Of a stretch of DNA of 64,000 nucleotides, positions 1 through 10,670 are shown piece after piece. The position numbers and the translations under genes were made by a program. The notes under the pieces are model-generated. The model was not told the DNA's origin and ran no database searches. It worked only from the letters and a program-made list of their open reading frames with translations. The first letter of the stretch is position 1; every line of letters begins with the position of its first letter. This DNA comes from Stenotrophomonas maltophilia R551-3 (GTDB taxonomy: Bacteria > Pseudomonadota > Gammaproteobacteria > Xanthomonadales > Xanthomonadaceae), in contig NC_011071.1 of NCBI RefSeq assembly GCF_000020665.1, positions 4,330,501-4,394,500 on the forward strand. Reading direction: 5' to 3'.

Positions 1-650
1 CGGCGCTGGCGATGTTCGCGCTGCCAGCGCTGGCCTGCTTCGTGCTGGTGCAGGTCTATCCGGACCTGATCCACATGCTGATGGACAACCGCCAGATCGC
101 CGAGATGGAGCGCATGTACGATCCCGCCGCCGAGCGCCTGGGGCGTGACAGCGGCACCGACTGGATGATGTTCGGCCACTACATCATGAACAACATCAGC
201 ATCGCCCTGCGTACCTTCGCCAGCGGCCTGCTGGCCGGGCTGGGCACGCTGCTGGTGCTGCTGTTCAACGGCGTGATCATCGGTTCGGTGGCCGGTCACC
301 TGCAGCACATCGGCCACGGCGACCCGTTCTGGCGCTTCGTGGTCGGCCACGGTGCCTTCGAGCTGACCGCGATCGTGATTGCCGGCGGCGCCGGCCTGCA
401 GCTGGGCATGAAGCTGCTGGCACCGGGCCGGCGCAGCCGCCTGGATGCACTGGTCGACGGCGGCCGCATCGGCGCCCGGCTGTGCCTCGGCGTCGCCTTC
501 ATGCTGCTGGTCGCGGCCTTCATTGAAGCGTTCTGGTCATCGATCGCCGAAGTACCGGCGTGGGGCAAGTTCAGCGTGGCCGGCGTGCTGTGGGCCGGCG
601 TGCTGCTGTGGCTGTGGCGCGGCGGACGCGGAGGCAGCGATGCGCATTGA
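1..650 (+). CDS. SpoIIM-family (DUF95) membrane protein, 5'-truncated by the window
   Basis: The frame is open to the first base, so the N-terminus lies upstream of the window; 212 residues follow the first visible Met at base 12. The visible part is a multi-spanning membrane protein with hydrophobic segments near residues 65-90, 118-138, 155-172 and 188-203. It carries the 'HGAFELTAIVIAGGAGLQLG' stretch typical of stage II sporulation protein M-like proteins. The organism does not sporulate, so the family name says little about role. It overlaps the next gene by 11 bp and heads a coupled five-gene cluster with a MoxR ATPase and a DUF58 protein. This arrangement is common in Xanthomonadaceae and is usually assumed to serve envelope or stress functions. 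The family call is fairly secure; the function is unknown. Confidence 0.8.
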   Translation, partial: ALAMFALPALACFVLVQVYPDLIHMLMDNRQIAEMERMYDPAAERLGRDSGTDWMMFGHYIMNNISIALRTFASGLLAGLGTLLVLLFNGVIIGSVAGHLQHIGHGDPFWRFVVGHGAFELTAIVIAGGAGLQLGMKLLAPGRRSRLDALVDGGRIGARLCLGVAFMLLVAAFIEAFWSSIAEVPAWGKFSVAGVLWAGVLLWLWRGGRGGSDAH

Positions 651-2256
651 CCACCTGGACGTGGTGTTGCGGGCGCGCAGCGGCTGGGAAGCCATGGAGC
701 TGGGCAATGCCCTCGCCCGCCGCCACGCGCGTGCGGTGTGGGGCAGCTGGTTGCTGGCCAGCGCACCGCTGTTCGTGATCTTCAACGCGCTGGGCTGGTG
801 GCTGGATGCGTTCGGCTGGGCCTGGCTGGCGATGTGGTGGTGCAAGCCGCTGTTCGAACGCGCACCGCTGTACGTGCTGTCACGCGGCATCTTCGGCGAG
901 CCGGTCGGTACGCTGGCGGCGCTGCGCGTCCAGCGTCACTGGGGCAACAGCGGTTTCTGGGGCTACCTGGGATGGCGCCGCTTCAGCGTGCTGCGCAGCC
1001 TGTGCCTGCCGGTGAACCTGCTGGAGGGCAACGCCCCCGCCCAGCGTGGTCCACGTCGGCGCGCGGTGGCGGCCGGTGCCGCTGGCGCCGCACTGGTGCT
1101 GACCATGGCCTGCATGGCCTTCGAAGCGGCGCTGGTATCGGGCGCGATCGGCGCAGTGTTCATGTTCATGCCGCTGGAGCTGATGTCCGAATCCTGGCGC
1201 GCGGCGTGGGACATGATCGGCCGGGATACACCGGCGTGGGCGCGGCTGGGTTTCAACCTGGCGTGCTGGCTGGCCTCGGTGATGATCGGCCCGTTCTTCG
1301 TCGGTGGCGGCTTCGGCCTGTATCTGAACCGGCGCACGCAGATGGAAGCCTGGGACGTGGAAATCGCCCTGCGCCGCCTGCGCGATCGCCTGCTGCCGGC
1401 CGCATCGACGCTGGCCCTGCTGCTGTGCCTGGCGCTGCCACTGGTCTCCGCACCGGTGCATGCGCAGGACGCAGATGCCGGGCCGGAGCGTGTGCTGGGC
1501 AAACCCAGCGACGTCGGCGCCGATGCGGGCGACGACGAAGCCACGATCGACCCGGCCAACACCCCGGCAACGATCTTCGGTACATCGCCGGTGGACACCG
1601 CCGGTTTCCGCCAGGCGGTGAATCGTGCCTATGAGGATCCGCTGCAGCGCCCGACCCGTCAGATCACGCACTGGAAGCCGATCGAAAAGGCCGAGGAAAA
1701 GAAGAAGGAAGACAAGTCGCTGCAGAGCGACAGCAGCAACAATGGTGAGCGCAAGCGGCGCAAGGACGGCATCGCCTGGCTGGCACGGTTGGCCGAGTGG
1801 GGCCTGTGGGGCCTGCTCGGCGTCCTGCTGCTGGTGCTGCTGCTGACCGCACGGCTGTGGCTGCCGTGGCTGCGCGGCAGCGGGCGGCGCAAGGTCGAGG
1901 CGGCACCGCAGGTGGTGGAGGAACAGGTGACGTTGCCGGTGGTGCTGCCGCCGGACGTCGCCACCCAGGCCGGCCTGTTGTGGGACCAGGGCCGGCCACG
2001 CCAGGCACTGGCGCTGCTGTACCGTGCCAGCGTGCGTACCGTCGGCGAGCGCAGCGGCATCGCGTTGCCACCCGGCGCTACCGAAGCACAATGCCTGCGC
2101 GCCTCGCGGCGCATGCCCGAAGCAGCCGACCGTGATCTTTTCGCGCGCATCGTGCGCATGTGGCAATACGCTGCCTATGGTGGACGCCTGCCCAGCCGCA
2201 GCGATTTCGACGCGCTGGCCGAGACCCTGCGCCAGCAGTACCGGTGGCAGGCATGA
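640..2256 (+). CDS. DUF4129 domain-containing membrane protein
   Basis: 538 residues from an ATG that overlaps the end of the SpoIIM-like gene; an upstream extension of this frame would run inside that gene, so this start is preferred. It has several membrane segments (about residues 30-60, 145-185, 205-230 and 245-265, plus one near 385-410). A charged soluble stretch between them starts about residue 290. The C-terminal 90 residues, with 'ALALLYRASVRTV' and 'MWQYAAYGGRLPS', match the DUF4129 pattern often found next to MoxR/DUF58 genes. The stop codon overlaps the next start as ATGA, which implies translational coupling. No enzymatic motif is visible; it probably belongs to a membrane complex with its neighbours. 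Confidence 0.8.
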   Translation: MRIDHLDVVLRARSGWEAMELGNALARRHARAVWGSWLLASAPLFVIFNALGWWLDAFGWAWLAMWWCKPLFERAPLYVLSRGIFGEPVGTLAALRVQRHWGNSGFWGYLGWRRFSVLRSLCLPVNLLEGNAPAQRGPRRRAVAAGAAGAALVLTMACMAFEAALVSGAIGAVFMFMPLELMSESWRAAWDMIGRDTPAWARLGFNLACWLASVMIGPFFVGGGFGLYLNRRTQMEAWDVEIALRRLRDRLLPAASTLALLLCLALPLVSAPVHAQDADAGPERVLGKPSDVGADAGDDEATIDPANTPATIFGTSPVDTAGFRQAVNRAYEDPLQRPTRQITHWKPIEKAEEKKKEDKSLQSDSSNNGERKRRKDGIAWLARLAEWGLWGLLGVLLLVLLLTARLWLPWLRGSGRRKVEAAPQVVEEQVTLPVVLPPDVATQAGLLWDQGRPRQALALLYRASVRTVGERSGIALPPGATEAQCLRASRRMPEAADRDLFARIVRMWQYAAYGGRLPSRSDFDALAETLRQQYRWQA

Positions 2257-3433
2257 GCCCGCGCCTGTTCTGGTCGTTGCTGCTGGGCGTGCTGGTGCTG
2301 TTCGGCGTGCCGCTGACCATCCTCTACCTGCGCACGCACGAGCGGGTCACCGAAACGCTTCCGCTGCCGCCGCAGGGCGAGGCCGCCTACAACCCGCTGT
2401 ACGTGCTGGGCCAGGCGCTGCGCGCCGACGGCATCGACGTGCACGCGCGGCCGCGGCTTGAGCTGCAGCAGATGGCGCTGGCGCCGCACGACACCGTGGT
2501 GCTGTTGCAGGACAGCAGCGAGCTGCCGGCACCCACCGTGAAGCAGCTGCTGGACTGGGTCGACCGTGGCGGCCATCTGCTGGTGCGCACGCCGCCGCCG
2601 GCCGAGGACGATGCCAGCAGCACGCAGGGGCCGCTGCTGGACCAGCTGGGCGTGGACAGCCTGTTCCAGCGCAGCGACTGCCAGCCGTTCCACATCGACG
2701 ACGACACCGGTCACAGCGAATTCTGCGGTGGCCGCCGCTTCACGCTGGGCTTTGCCGCCAAAGCGCAGGCAGAGCGACGCTGGGGTGGTGATCGCGATCT
2801 GGTATTCGCGCGCCTGCGCCACGGACAGGGCAGGGTCAGCGTACTGGCCGACATGGAGTTCATGCGCGGCGATGTCGACTCGCCTGCAGCGCGGCTGGCG
2901 GCTGCCGCCGGCAAGGCCAGCGACGGCCTGCATGATCCTGCCCACCGCGACCTGACCCGCTACCTGCTCGATCCGAACTACGGCAAGGGGGCGGTCTGGC
3001 TGGTCTATGCCAGTCAACCGCCATCGCTGTGGGCGCGCCTGTTCTACCAAGGCTGGCCGTTGTGGGTGCCTCTGCTGCTCGCTTTGCTGGGCTGGTTGTG
3101 GGGCCGCTCGCAGCGCTTCGGCAGCCTGCTGCCGTCACCGGTGCTGGAACGCCGCTCGCTGCTGGAGCACGTACGTGCCAGTGGCGAACTGCTGCTGCGC
3201 TTCGGTCACGGCACGCGCCTGTACGAAGCCGTGCTCGCGCTGTTCCTGCACCGCCTGCGCCTGCGCGCGCCGGTTGCCGCCGCACTCGATGGCGCGCCGC
3301 GTGACCAGGCCATCGCCGAGCTGCTGAAGTGGCCGCAAAGCCGCGTCGCCAGCGCGCTCTCACCCCCTCCGCCGCACGATTCCTCCGCCCTGCGCGAGCG
3401 CATCCGCTTGCTGCTCCAGATGAGATCCCTGCT

Positions 3434-3437
<4 letters not shown>
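2253..3437 (+). CDS. DUF4350 domain-containing membrane protein
   Basis: 394 residues starting at an ATG that overlaps the preceding stop (ATGA). One N-terminal transmembrane helix (residues about 5-24) is followed by a soluble domain with 'NPLYVLGQALRADGIDV' and 'LLDWVDRGGHLLVRTP', the signature of DUF4350, a Rossmann-like domain related to glutamine-amidotransferase-type folds. A second membrane helix lies near residues 268-288 (PLWVPLLLALLGWLWG). This two-helix layout around a periplasmic or cytoplasmic domain is standard for DUF4350 proteins in MoxR/DUF58 clusters. Coupling on both sides places it in the same operon. Its biochemical role is unknown. Confidence 0.8.
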
Positions 3438-4416
<979 letters not shown>

Positions 4417-4420
<4 letters not shown>

Positions 4421-5715
4421 GACCGGCACCGCTGCTGCTGTTGCTGCTGCTGGCCTGGGCCGCGCTGGGCGGCCTGGTGCTGGGCGGCGTGCTGCCGCGC
4501 TGGAGCTGGGCGCTGGCGGCGCTGGCGATTGCCGTGCCGGCGTTGATGGATCTGTGGCGGCAGTCGCGGCGTCCGTCGCCGCAGGTGCAACGCGAGCTAC
4601 CCGAGGCGCTGGCACTGGGCGTGCGTCGCGAAGCCGCGCTGCGCCTGCAGGCCGAACAATCGATGACGGTGCAGGTGTTCGACCTGGTGCCCGGCGGCTG
4701 GCCGCTGGAATCACTGCCGCAGCGCGTACGCCTGCAGGGCGGCAGTGCCTCCACCCTGCACTACCACCTGCAGCCGCTGCAGCGTGGGCATTTCCGCTTC
4801 GAAGGCGTGCACCTGCGCATGCGCTCGCCGTGGCGGCTGTGGTGGCAGCAACGCACGCTGCCGCCCGCACTGGACGTGCGGGTCTATCCGAACTTCGTGC
4901 CGCTCACCCGGTTTGCGTTGTTCAGTGCCGACCAGGCCTCGCGGCTGGTCGGTGCACACGTGAAGCGCCGCCGCGGTGAAGGCACCGACTTCCATCAGAT
5001 GCGCGAATACCGCGTGGGTGACAGCCTGCGCCAGCTCGACTGGAAGGCCACCGCACGTGCGCGCAAGCTGATCTCGCGCGAGTACCAGGACGAGAAGAAC
5101 CAGCAGTTGCTGCTGATGCTCGACAGTGGTCGGCGCATGCTGGCCAGCGAAGGCGGGCTCTCGCACTTCGACCACGCGTTGAACGCCTCGCTGGTGGTGG
5201 CCTACCTGGCGCTGCGCCAGGGCGATGCCGCCGGCCTGTTCGCTGCCGGTGGCGAACGCCGATGGGTGGCGCCGCAGCGTGGCATGGGCACGGTCGAGCA
5301 CCTGCTGCGCGCCAGCTACGACCTGCAGCCGCGTGCGGTGGCCACCGACTATCTGGCCGCCGCCACCGAGGTATCGCTGCGACAGCGCCGGCGTGCGCTG
5401 GTGATGCTGGTCAGCAACGTGCGCGACGAGGACATCGAAGACCTGCTGGCGGCGGTGCGCCTGCTGCAGCGCCGCCATCTGGTGTGCGTGGCCAGCCTGC
5501 GCGAACGCGAACTGGACGCTGCGCTGGAAGGTGACGTGCAGACCCTGGAAGACGCGACCCAGGCCGGTGCCGCTGCACTGTACCTGCAGCAGCGCGCGAA
5601 GGCGCATGAAGCGCTGCGCAGCGAGAAGGTGATGGTGCTGGACGTGACCGCCGATGCCCTGCCTGGTGCGCTGGTGGAACGCTATCTGGCGGTGAAGCGC
5701 GAGGGGTTGCTCTGA
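4417..5715 (+). CDS. DUF58 domain-containing protein
   Basis: 432 residues. Two closely spaced N-terminal membrane helices (residues about 4-22 and 28-45) precede a long cytoplasmic part. The DUF58 core contains 'GTDFHQMREYRVGDSLRQLD' and 'WKATARARKLISREYQDEKN' near residues 190-230. The C-terminal half resembles a degenerate vWA-like fold, with 'LLLMLDSGRRM' in place of a metal-binding DxSxS (here D-S-G). It is the last gene of the coupled operon; about 250 bp of REP-type palindromes follow and may terminate transcription. It is probably the partner of the MoxR ATPase. The substrate is unknown. Confidence 0.9.
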
Positions 5716-5720
5716 TCGAT

Positions 5721-5908
5721 GGCGCCGGGCCATGCCCGGCGGCTCTGTCGGGACCGCTGCGCTCGCCGGGCATGGCCCGGCGCTACCGGCACATTGCTCT
5801 GGTTCGCAGCCGCTCTGGTAGGTGCCAACCTTGGTTGGCACAAAACCCAACCGCCGACCAAGGTCGGCCACTACCAATTGCGGTTGCCGGCCAGCGGCCG
5901 GCACTACC
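5721..5908. repeat. Cluster of five SMAG/REP-type palindromes
   Basis: Between the convergent DUF58 and ygiC-like genes I see palindromes at 5721-5742 and 5764-5787 (inverted pair, core CCGGGCCATGCCCGG), 5818-5842 (GTAG plus GTGCCAACCTTGGTTGGCAC), about 5853-5875 (inverted, GCCGACCAAGGTCGGC-type) and 5885-5907 (inverted, TGCCGGCCAGCGGCCGGCA). Several carry GTAG or its complement CTAC at one end, as in SMAG repeats of S. maltophilia. They probably act as transcription terminators or mRNA 3'-end stabilisers for both flanking operons. Confidence 0.85.
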
Positions 5909-5968
5909 CATGTCGCCCTGCCACCGGCGTCACTCGTCCTCGTCGACCTTGGGGGCGCCGCACCGTCA

Positions 5969-7147
5969 TCAGACGTAGATCCGCGTCGGCGCCTCGTCCA
6001 CGATCGCATGCGGCACGAAACGCGCACTGTCGCGGGTGATCGCGCTGTCATCCTCGCGGATGCCGATGCCACAGGCGTGGTCACCGATCACCCAGCTGCC
6101 GATCAGCGGATAACCGCCCTCGAAGCGGGTAAGCGGGTGCGCACGCTGGATGATCGCCGGGCCCTCGTACGGCCCGTCACTGCGCTGGGTGCTGCCATCG
6201 GCCAGGTGCATCTCGATGTTGGCGCCTTCGCGCGAGAACAGCGGCTTACGCACCCAGCCCGACGCCAGCGTGCTGCCGTCATCGAAATGCGCTTCCAGCA
6301 GGTTCGGATGGCCCACGTTGCGCTGCCACAGCAGCGGCAGGATGCCCTTGTTGCTCAGCACCGCCTTCCACGCCGGCTCCAGCAGCTGCACGCCCGAGCG
6401 GGGCAGCGCGCGGCCGAATTCCTCGGCCATCAGGTCTTCCAGCGGGTACAGCTTGAACAGCGTGCCGATCACCGCATCGTCCAGCGCGGTGAAGCGACCG
6501 TCCTCGGACAGGCCGATATCCTCGATGGCGATAGCCTGGCCATGCAGGCCGGCCTGCGACGCACAGTCGCGCAGGTAGTCGACGGTGCCACGGTCCTCCT
6601 CGGAACTGCCCACCGCGCTGAAATACAGCGGCGGCGGCAGCTGCGTCGCCAGCTCGCCGAAGCGTTCGACCAGCGCCTCATGGATCGCGTTGAACTGGTC
6701 GGCATGCTGCGGCAGGCGCCCGGCATTGCGCTGGTCTTCCAGCCACTGCCACTGGAAGAAGCTGGCCTCGAACAGCGAGGTCGGCGTGTCGTAGTTCAGT
6801 TCGTACAGCTTGGCCGGGCCGGTGCCGTCGTAGGCCAGATCCAGGCGACCGTACAGATGCGGCTGGCGCTGGCGCCAGCTGTCGGCGATCCAGTCGCGGT
6901 AATGCGACGGAATCGCCAGCTGGTCCATCAGGCGTTCGCTGCCGATGACATCGCCGACCAGGTCCAGCGCCATCTGGTGCAGCTCGGCGCTGGGGTCTTC
7001 GATGTCCTGCTCGATCTGGCGCAGGGTGAAGGCGTAGTACGCGCTTTCATCCCAGTACGGCTGGCCATCGATGGTGTGGAAGCGGAAACCCGCCTCTTCC
7101 GCGCGTGCCCGCCACTGGGCACGCTCGGCAATCCGGATACGCTGCAT
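5969..7147 (-). CDS. Glutathionylspermidine synthase-family ATP-grasp protein (YgiC/YjfC-like)
   Basis: 392 residues from an ATG 7 bp after the stop of the preceding ygiB-like gene. The protein has the ATP-grasp layout of the glutathionylspermidine synthase C-terminal family: 'YELNYDTPTSLFEASFFQWQ' near residue 110 and 'FSREGANIEM' plus 'GSWVIGDHACGIGIREDD' near the C-terminus. Length agrees with E. coli YgiC (about 386). It lacks the N-terminal amidase domain of true GspS, so it is predicted to be a carbon-nitrogen ligase of unknown substrate. The gene order ygiB-ygiC is kept, as in enterobacteria. An upstream in-frame extension exists but would overlap ygiB. Confidence 0.85.
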   Translation of the reverse strand: MQRIRIAERAQWRARAEEAGFRFHTIDGQPYWDESAYYAFTLRQIEQDIEDPSAELHQMALDLVGDVIGSERLMDQLAIPSHYRDWIADSWRQRQPHLYGRLDLAYDGTGPAKLYELNYDTPTSLFEASFFQWQWLEDQRNAGRLPQHADQFNAIHEALVERFGELATQLPPPLYFSAVGSSEEDRGTVDYLRDCASQAGLHGQAIAIEDIGLSEDGRFTALDDAVIGTLFKLYPLEDLMAEEFGRALPRSGVQLLEPAWKAVLSNKGILPLLWQRNVGHPNLLEAHFDDGSTLASGWVRKPLFSREGANIEMHLADGSTQRSDGPYEGPAIIQRAHPLTRFEGGYPLIGSWVIGDHACGIGIREDDSAITRDSARFVPHAIVDEAPTRIYV

Positions 7148-7154
7148 GGGTCGA

Positions 7155-7727
7155 TCAGCCGCCGTAGCTGCCGCTGGTGCTGCGGCGTGCGCTGGTGTTG
7201 CCGAAGCCACCACGGCTGGCGGTGACCGCACGGTTCGGCTCGCTGGTGACCGGGGCCAGGCCCGCCTTGCCCGCGCCGATGCCGCTGGCGGTGTTCAGGC
7301 CGCCGCTGCCGCCCGGGGCCGGACGCGCCCAACCGGCGCTCTTGTCCTGGTAGGCCGGCGCCGACGCCGGCGCCTGCGGAGCCAAGCCGCCGCGGTTGCT
7401 CAGCATCTGCGACATGAAGAAGCCCATCATCATCGGGCCGATGAACGAGGTACCGGCCGAGGTGTGCTGCTGCACGCACTGTTCCGGCTTGTAGTCCTTC
7501 TCGCAGGCTTCCTTGCTGGCGTACTTCGGCGCGGCATCGGCGGCCTGCTTCTGCGCTTCGGCGAAGGCATTGCGGCACGACGACGGATCGCCGGTGGCCT
7601 CGGTGCAGGCCTGGACCGAGGTGTACAGGCCTTCCTGCACCTTCACTTCCGGCTCCTTCTGGCAGGCGGTGAACAGCAGCGGTGCGGCACTCATCAGCAG
7701 CAGCGCGGTGGTGCGGGAACGTTTCAT
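7155..7727 (-). CDS. DUF1190 (YgiB-like) exported protein
   Basis: 190 residues. The N-terminus 'MKRSRTTALLLMSAAPLLFT' followed by Ala-Cys reads as a lipoprotein-type signal with Cys about residue 22. The mature part has several conserved cysteines (ACTEATGDPSSC, KEACEKDYKPEQC), 'MMGFFMSQML', and a Gly/Ser/Pro-rich tail, matching DUF1190/YgiB. It is transcribed just ahead of the ygiC-like ATP-grasp gene (7-bp gap), a pairing conserved across Proteobacteria. That implies the two act together, perhaps in envelope modification. Function is unproven. A longer upstream start is possible but unlikely, because the Met at 7727 begins a clean signal peptide. Confidence 0.85.
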   Translation of the reverse strand: MKRSRTTALLLMSAAPLLFTACQKEPEVKVQEGLYTSVQACTEATGDPSSCRNAFAEAQKQAADAAPKYASKEACEKDYKPEQCVQQHTSAGTSFIGPMMMGFFMSQMLSNRGGLAPQAPASAPAYQDKSAGWARPAPGGSGGLNTASGIGAGKAGLAPVTSEPNRAVTASRGGFGNTSARRSTSGSYGG

Positions 7728-8100
7728 GGCCTCATGCCCTGTCGACGGATCAATGCCCCAATGATGCCAAATCCGGACCAGCAACCGGAATCGGCAAAGT
7801 CCGAAAGATGAACGGACTTTCATTTTCGTCGGGCATTGGGGTCAGAGCCCATCGCGCCGCGATGGGATCCGACCCCGGGCGGCGCACCGCTCTGGCAGGT
7901 GCCAACCTTGGTTGGCACACACCCCGCGATCCCACGGATAGCCCAGCTGTTGCTGTTGAGGTTGCCGGCCAGCGGCCGGCACTACCGCGGGTGCCGGGCG
8001 CAGCCCGGCCAGACCACCTCCGGTGGTTGCAGCAGCAACCGAAAAAATTGTCCATGATCAGGCGACCCCCACGTCGTACGGCCCGCCCGTTCCGCCAGCC
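7728..8100. repeat. Intergenic region between ygiB-like gene and ilvD holding three palindromic repeats
   Basis: 373 bp without a convincing gene. It contains a GGGGTCAGAGCCC-family palindrome (7838-7876), a GTGCCAACCTTGGTTGGCAC palindrome (7899-7918) and an inverted SMAG copy ending in CTAC (7963-7985). Just before ilvD are two overlapping short hairpins (about 8012-8026 and 8024-8039), followed by an A-rich run. An ilvD leader regulation is possible, but I cannot identify a leader peptide. Confidence 0.6.
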
Positions 8101-9939
8101 ATGCCCGAATACCGTTCCCGTACCTCCACCGCCGGCCGCAACATGGCCGGCGCCCGCGCCCTGTGGCGCGCCACCGGCATGAAGGACGGCGACTTCCACA
8201 AGCCGATCATCGCCATCGCCAACTCCTTCACCCAGTTCGTGCCCGGCCACGTGCACCTGAAGGACCTCGGCCAGCTGGTCGCCCGCGAGATCGAAAAAGT
8301 CGGCGGCGTCGCCAAGGAATTCAACACGATCGCCGTGGACGATGGCATCGCCATGGGTCACGACGGCATGCTGTATTCGCTGCCCAGCCGCGAAATCATC
8401 GCCGACTCGGTGGAGTACATGGCCAACGCGCACTGCGCCGATGCACTGGTGTGCATTTCCAACTGCGACAAGATCACCCCCGGCATGCTGATGGCTGCGC
8501 TGCGCCTCAACATCCCGGTGGTGTTCGTCTCCGGCGGGCCGATGGAAGCGGGCAAGACCAAGCTGTCCGAGCACAAGCTGGACCTGGTCGATGCGATGGT
8601 GATCGCCGCCGACGAAAGCGCCAGCGACGAAAAGGTGGCCGAGTTCGAGCGCAGTGCCTGCCCGACCTGCGGGTCGTGCTCGGGCATGTTCACCGCCAAC
8701 TCGATGAACTGCCTGACCGAAGCACTGGGCCTGTCGTTGCCCGGCAACGGCTCCACGCTGGCCACCCACGCCGACCGCGAGCAACTGTTCCTGCGCGCCG
8801 GCCGACTGATCGTCGAGCTGTGCCACCGCTGGTATGGCGGCGAAGACCCGACTGCGCTGCCGCGTGGCATCGCCACCCAGGCCGCGTTCGCCAACGCAAT
8901 GACCCTGGACATCGCCATGGGCGGGTCCACCAATACCATCCTGCACCTGCTGGCGGCCGCGCAGGAAGCGGAGGTGGACTTCGACCTGACCCATATCGAC
9001 GCGTTGTCGCGGCGCGTACCGCAGCTGTGCAAGGTGGCGCCGAACACGCCCAAGTACCACATGGAAGACGTGCACCGCGCGGGCGGCGTGTACGGCATCC
9101 TCGGTGAACTGGCGCGCGGTGGACTGCTGGATACCGGTGTGCCGACCGTGCACAGCCGCAGCCTGGCCGATGCCATCGCACGCTGGGACGTGGCGGTCAG
9201 CAGCGACTCGAGCGTGCAGGACTTCTTCCGTGCCGGCCCGGCCGGCATCTCCACCCAGGTGGCCTTCAGCCAGGCCACACGCTGGCCGACGCTGGACGTG
9301 GACCGTGCCGAGGGCTGCATCCGCAGCGTCAAGCACGCCTATTCGGCCGAAGGCGGCCTGGCCGTGCTGCGCGGCAACCTGGCCGTGGATGGGTGCGTGG
9401 TGAAGACCGCCGGCGTGGACGAGTCGATCCATGTGTTCGAAGGCAACGCGCGCGTCTACGAAAGCCAGGACGCGGCCGTGGCCGGCATCCTCGCCGACGA
9501 GGTGAAGGCCGGCGACGTGGTGGTCATCCGCTACGAAGGCCCGAAGGGTGGCCCCGGCATGCAGGAAATGCTGTACCCGACCAGCTACCTGAAATCGAAG
9601 GGACTGGGCAAGCAGTGCGCACTGCTCACCGATGGCCGTTTCTCCGGCGGCACCTCGGGACTGTCGATCGGCCACGTCTCGCCGGAAGCCGCCAGCGGCG
9701 GCACGATCGGTCTGGTGGAAGATGGCGACCGCATCCGCATCGACATCCCGGCGCGCCGCATCGATCTGCTGCTGGATGAAGCCACGCTGGCCCAGCGCCG
9801 CGCCGACGCCGATGCCCGTGGCTGGAAGCCGCGCGCGCCGCGCCCGCGCAAGGTCACCAGCGCACTGAAGGCCTACGCGCTGCTCGCCACCAGCGCCGAC
9901 AAGGGCGCCGTGCGCAACACCGCGCTGCTGGGCGATTGA
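8101..9939 (+). CDS. ilvD: Dihydroxy-acid dehydratase
   Basis: 612 residues (E. coli IlvD is 616). It catalyses the dehydration of 2,3-dihydroxy-isovalerate and 2,3-dihydroxy-3-methylvalerate, the third common step of valine and isoleucine synthesis. Cysteine motifs for the Fe-S cluster are visible: '[11 protein letters not shown]' near residue 120 and '[18 protein letters not shown]' near 190. '[19 protein letters not shown]' lies near the C-terminus. The chosen ATG gives the standard N-terminus [19 protein letters not shown]; the frame is open further upstream but without homologous sequence. No other ilv gene lies nearby, so it is a stand-alone gene here. A 27-bp perfect hairpin follows the stop. 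Confidence 0.98.
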   Translation: MPEYRSRTSTAGRNMAGARALWRATGMKDGDFHKPIIAIANSFTQFVPGHVHLKDLGQLVAREIEKVGGVAKEFNTIAVDDGIAMGHDGMLYSLPSREIIADSVEYMANAHCADALVCISNCDKITPGMLMAALRLNIPVVFVSGGPMEAGKTKLSEHKLDLVDAMVIAADESASDEKVAEFERSACPTCGSCSGMFTANSMNCLTEALGLSLPGNGSTLATHADREQLFLRAGRLIVELCHRWYGGEDPTALPRGIATQAAFANAMTLDIAMGGSTNTILHLLAAAQEAEVDFDLTHIDALSRRVPQLCKVAPNTPKYHMEDVHRAGGVYGILGELARGGLLDTGVPTVHSRSLADAIARWDVAVSSDSSVQDFFRAGPAGISTQVAFSQATRWPTLDVDRAEGCIRSVKHAYSAEGGLAVLRGNLAVDGCVVKTAGVDESIHVFEGNARVYESQDAAVAGILADEVKAGDVVVIRYEGPKGGPGMQEMLYPTSYLKSKGLGKQCALLTDGRFSGGTSGLSIGHVSPEAASGGTIGLVEDGDRIRIDIPARRIDLLLDEATLAQRRADADARGWKPRAPRPRKVTSALKAYALLATSADKGAVRNTALLGD

Positions 9940-9941
9940 CC

Positions 9942-10008
9942 AAAAAGGGGACGGAGGGGATTAAGTCGTTTTTGCCACGAACGACTTAATCCCCTCCGTC
10001 CCCTTTCT
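9942..10008. repeat. RAYT-family REP pair forming a 27-bp perfect hairpin
   Basis: Two inverted copies of the repeat GGGGACGGAGGGGATTAAGTCG, at 9944-9970 and 9980-10006, can pair over 27 bp without mismatch around a 9-nt loop. It lies 2-3 bp after the ilvD stop and probably terminates or protects the ilvD mRNA. The same repeat occurs singly at 26679-26707 and as the inverted borders of the RAYT transposase gene (27865 and 28716). Confidence 0.9.
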
Positions 10009-10148
10009 ACTCACAGCACAGCATTCAGGGCACCAGCAGTTCGCCACCCAGGCGGCGCTCGGCTTGCGCTGAATCGCGCAGGACGATTTCAAATGGCGGC
10101 GATCCAGCCACTGTGGGTCGCGATGATGGTCCAATCGCGCATGTGTCC

Positions 10149-10547
10149 TCACTTACGAGTCGTCGCGGCTGACGTGTGCCGGGCACTCACGCCCGCCAGT
10201 ACATCCACCGAGGGATAGCGGAGGAACGAGGCATGAGCATCGCCGCGCGGTTCAAAGCGCAGCTCCGTGCCGCTCCAAGATTCGGGATTGCCTTCCAGAA
10301 CCATGCCGTGCCTGTCCAGGAATGTGGCGCGAAGGAATGCATCCAGCGCTCCCTCACCGCCCTGGAGCAGGCAGTTGCGAAGCTGCTGATCTTCCACATC
10401 ATCAATCGGGATGACCCAGTAGAGGCGGTCCTGGCTGACGTCCGAGAAATCGGCGTGGACACAGAAGGAGTAAAACAGGCGACCGTCGTCAGACAACACA
10501 CCCTGTATCAAACCGTCGTAATACTCGGAAAGGAATTCCGTCTTCAT
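10149..10547 (-). CDS. Hypothetical protein, 132 aa
   Basis: Starts at an ATG giving MKTEFLSEYYDGLIQGVLSD. The frame is open further upstream, but that stretch runs through a SMAG palindrome, so the internal Met is preferred. The protein is acidic and soluble, with no signal peptide or membrane segment. It contains 'LYWVIPIDDVEDQQLRNCLL' and a C-terminal 'RFEPRGDAHASFLRYPSVDV'. I do not recognise the family. It stands alone between ilvD and an exported hypothetical gene. About 140 bp downstream of it (10010-10148) holds nothing I can name. Coding is likely from the sensible composition and from the lack of a competing frame. Confidence 0.6.
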   Translation of the reverse strand: MKTEFLSEYYDGLIQGVLSDDGRLFYSFCVHADFSDVSQDRLYWVIPIDDVEDQQLRNCLLQGGEGALDAFLRATFLDRHGMVLEGNPESWSGTELRFEPRGDAHASFLRYPSVDVLAGVSARHTSAATTRK

Positions 10548-10596
10548 CTGCCTGCTCCCAGCCTTCCTGGGTATGTTAGCCCGGCGGCCAGTGATC

Positions 10597-10620
10597 TGCC
10601 GGCCAGCGGCCGGCACTACC
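10597..10620 (-). repeat. SMAG/REP palindrome
   Basis: TGCCGGCCAGCGGCCGGCA followed by CTAC, i.e. a GTAG-ended SMAG copy on the minus strand. It sits between the divergent starts of two hypothetical genes. Confidence 0.85.
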
Positions 10621-10670
10621 CATCCTGATCCGTTATGGTGTTCCAGGAAGTCACCAACACGGAGGTTGCG

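Noticed and set aside
880..2166. Long antisense open frames opposite DUF4129, dinG, ilvD, DPP4, hrpB and others
   Set aside because: They mirror real genes, are His/Gln/Arg-rich and show no domains; typical of high-GC shadow frames.
7990..8060. An ilv attenuator before ilvD
   Set aside because: Short hairpins are present, but there is no leader peptide rich in Val, Ile or Leu and no T-run after the stems.
9961..10152. A 63-residue minus-strand gene next to ilvD
   Set aside because: Its C-terminal third (RKGTEGIKSFVAKTT) is translated REP sequence and it overlaps the preceding gene; no family features.
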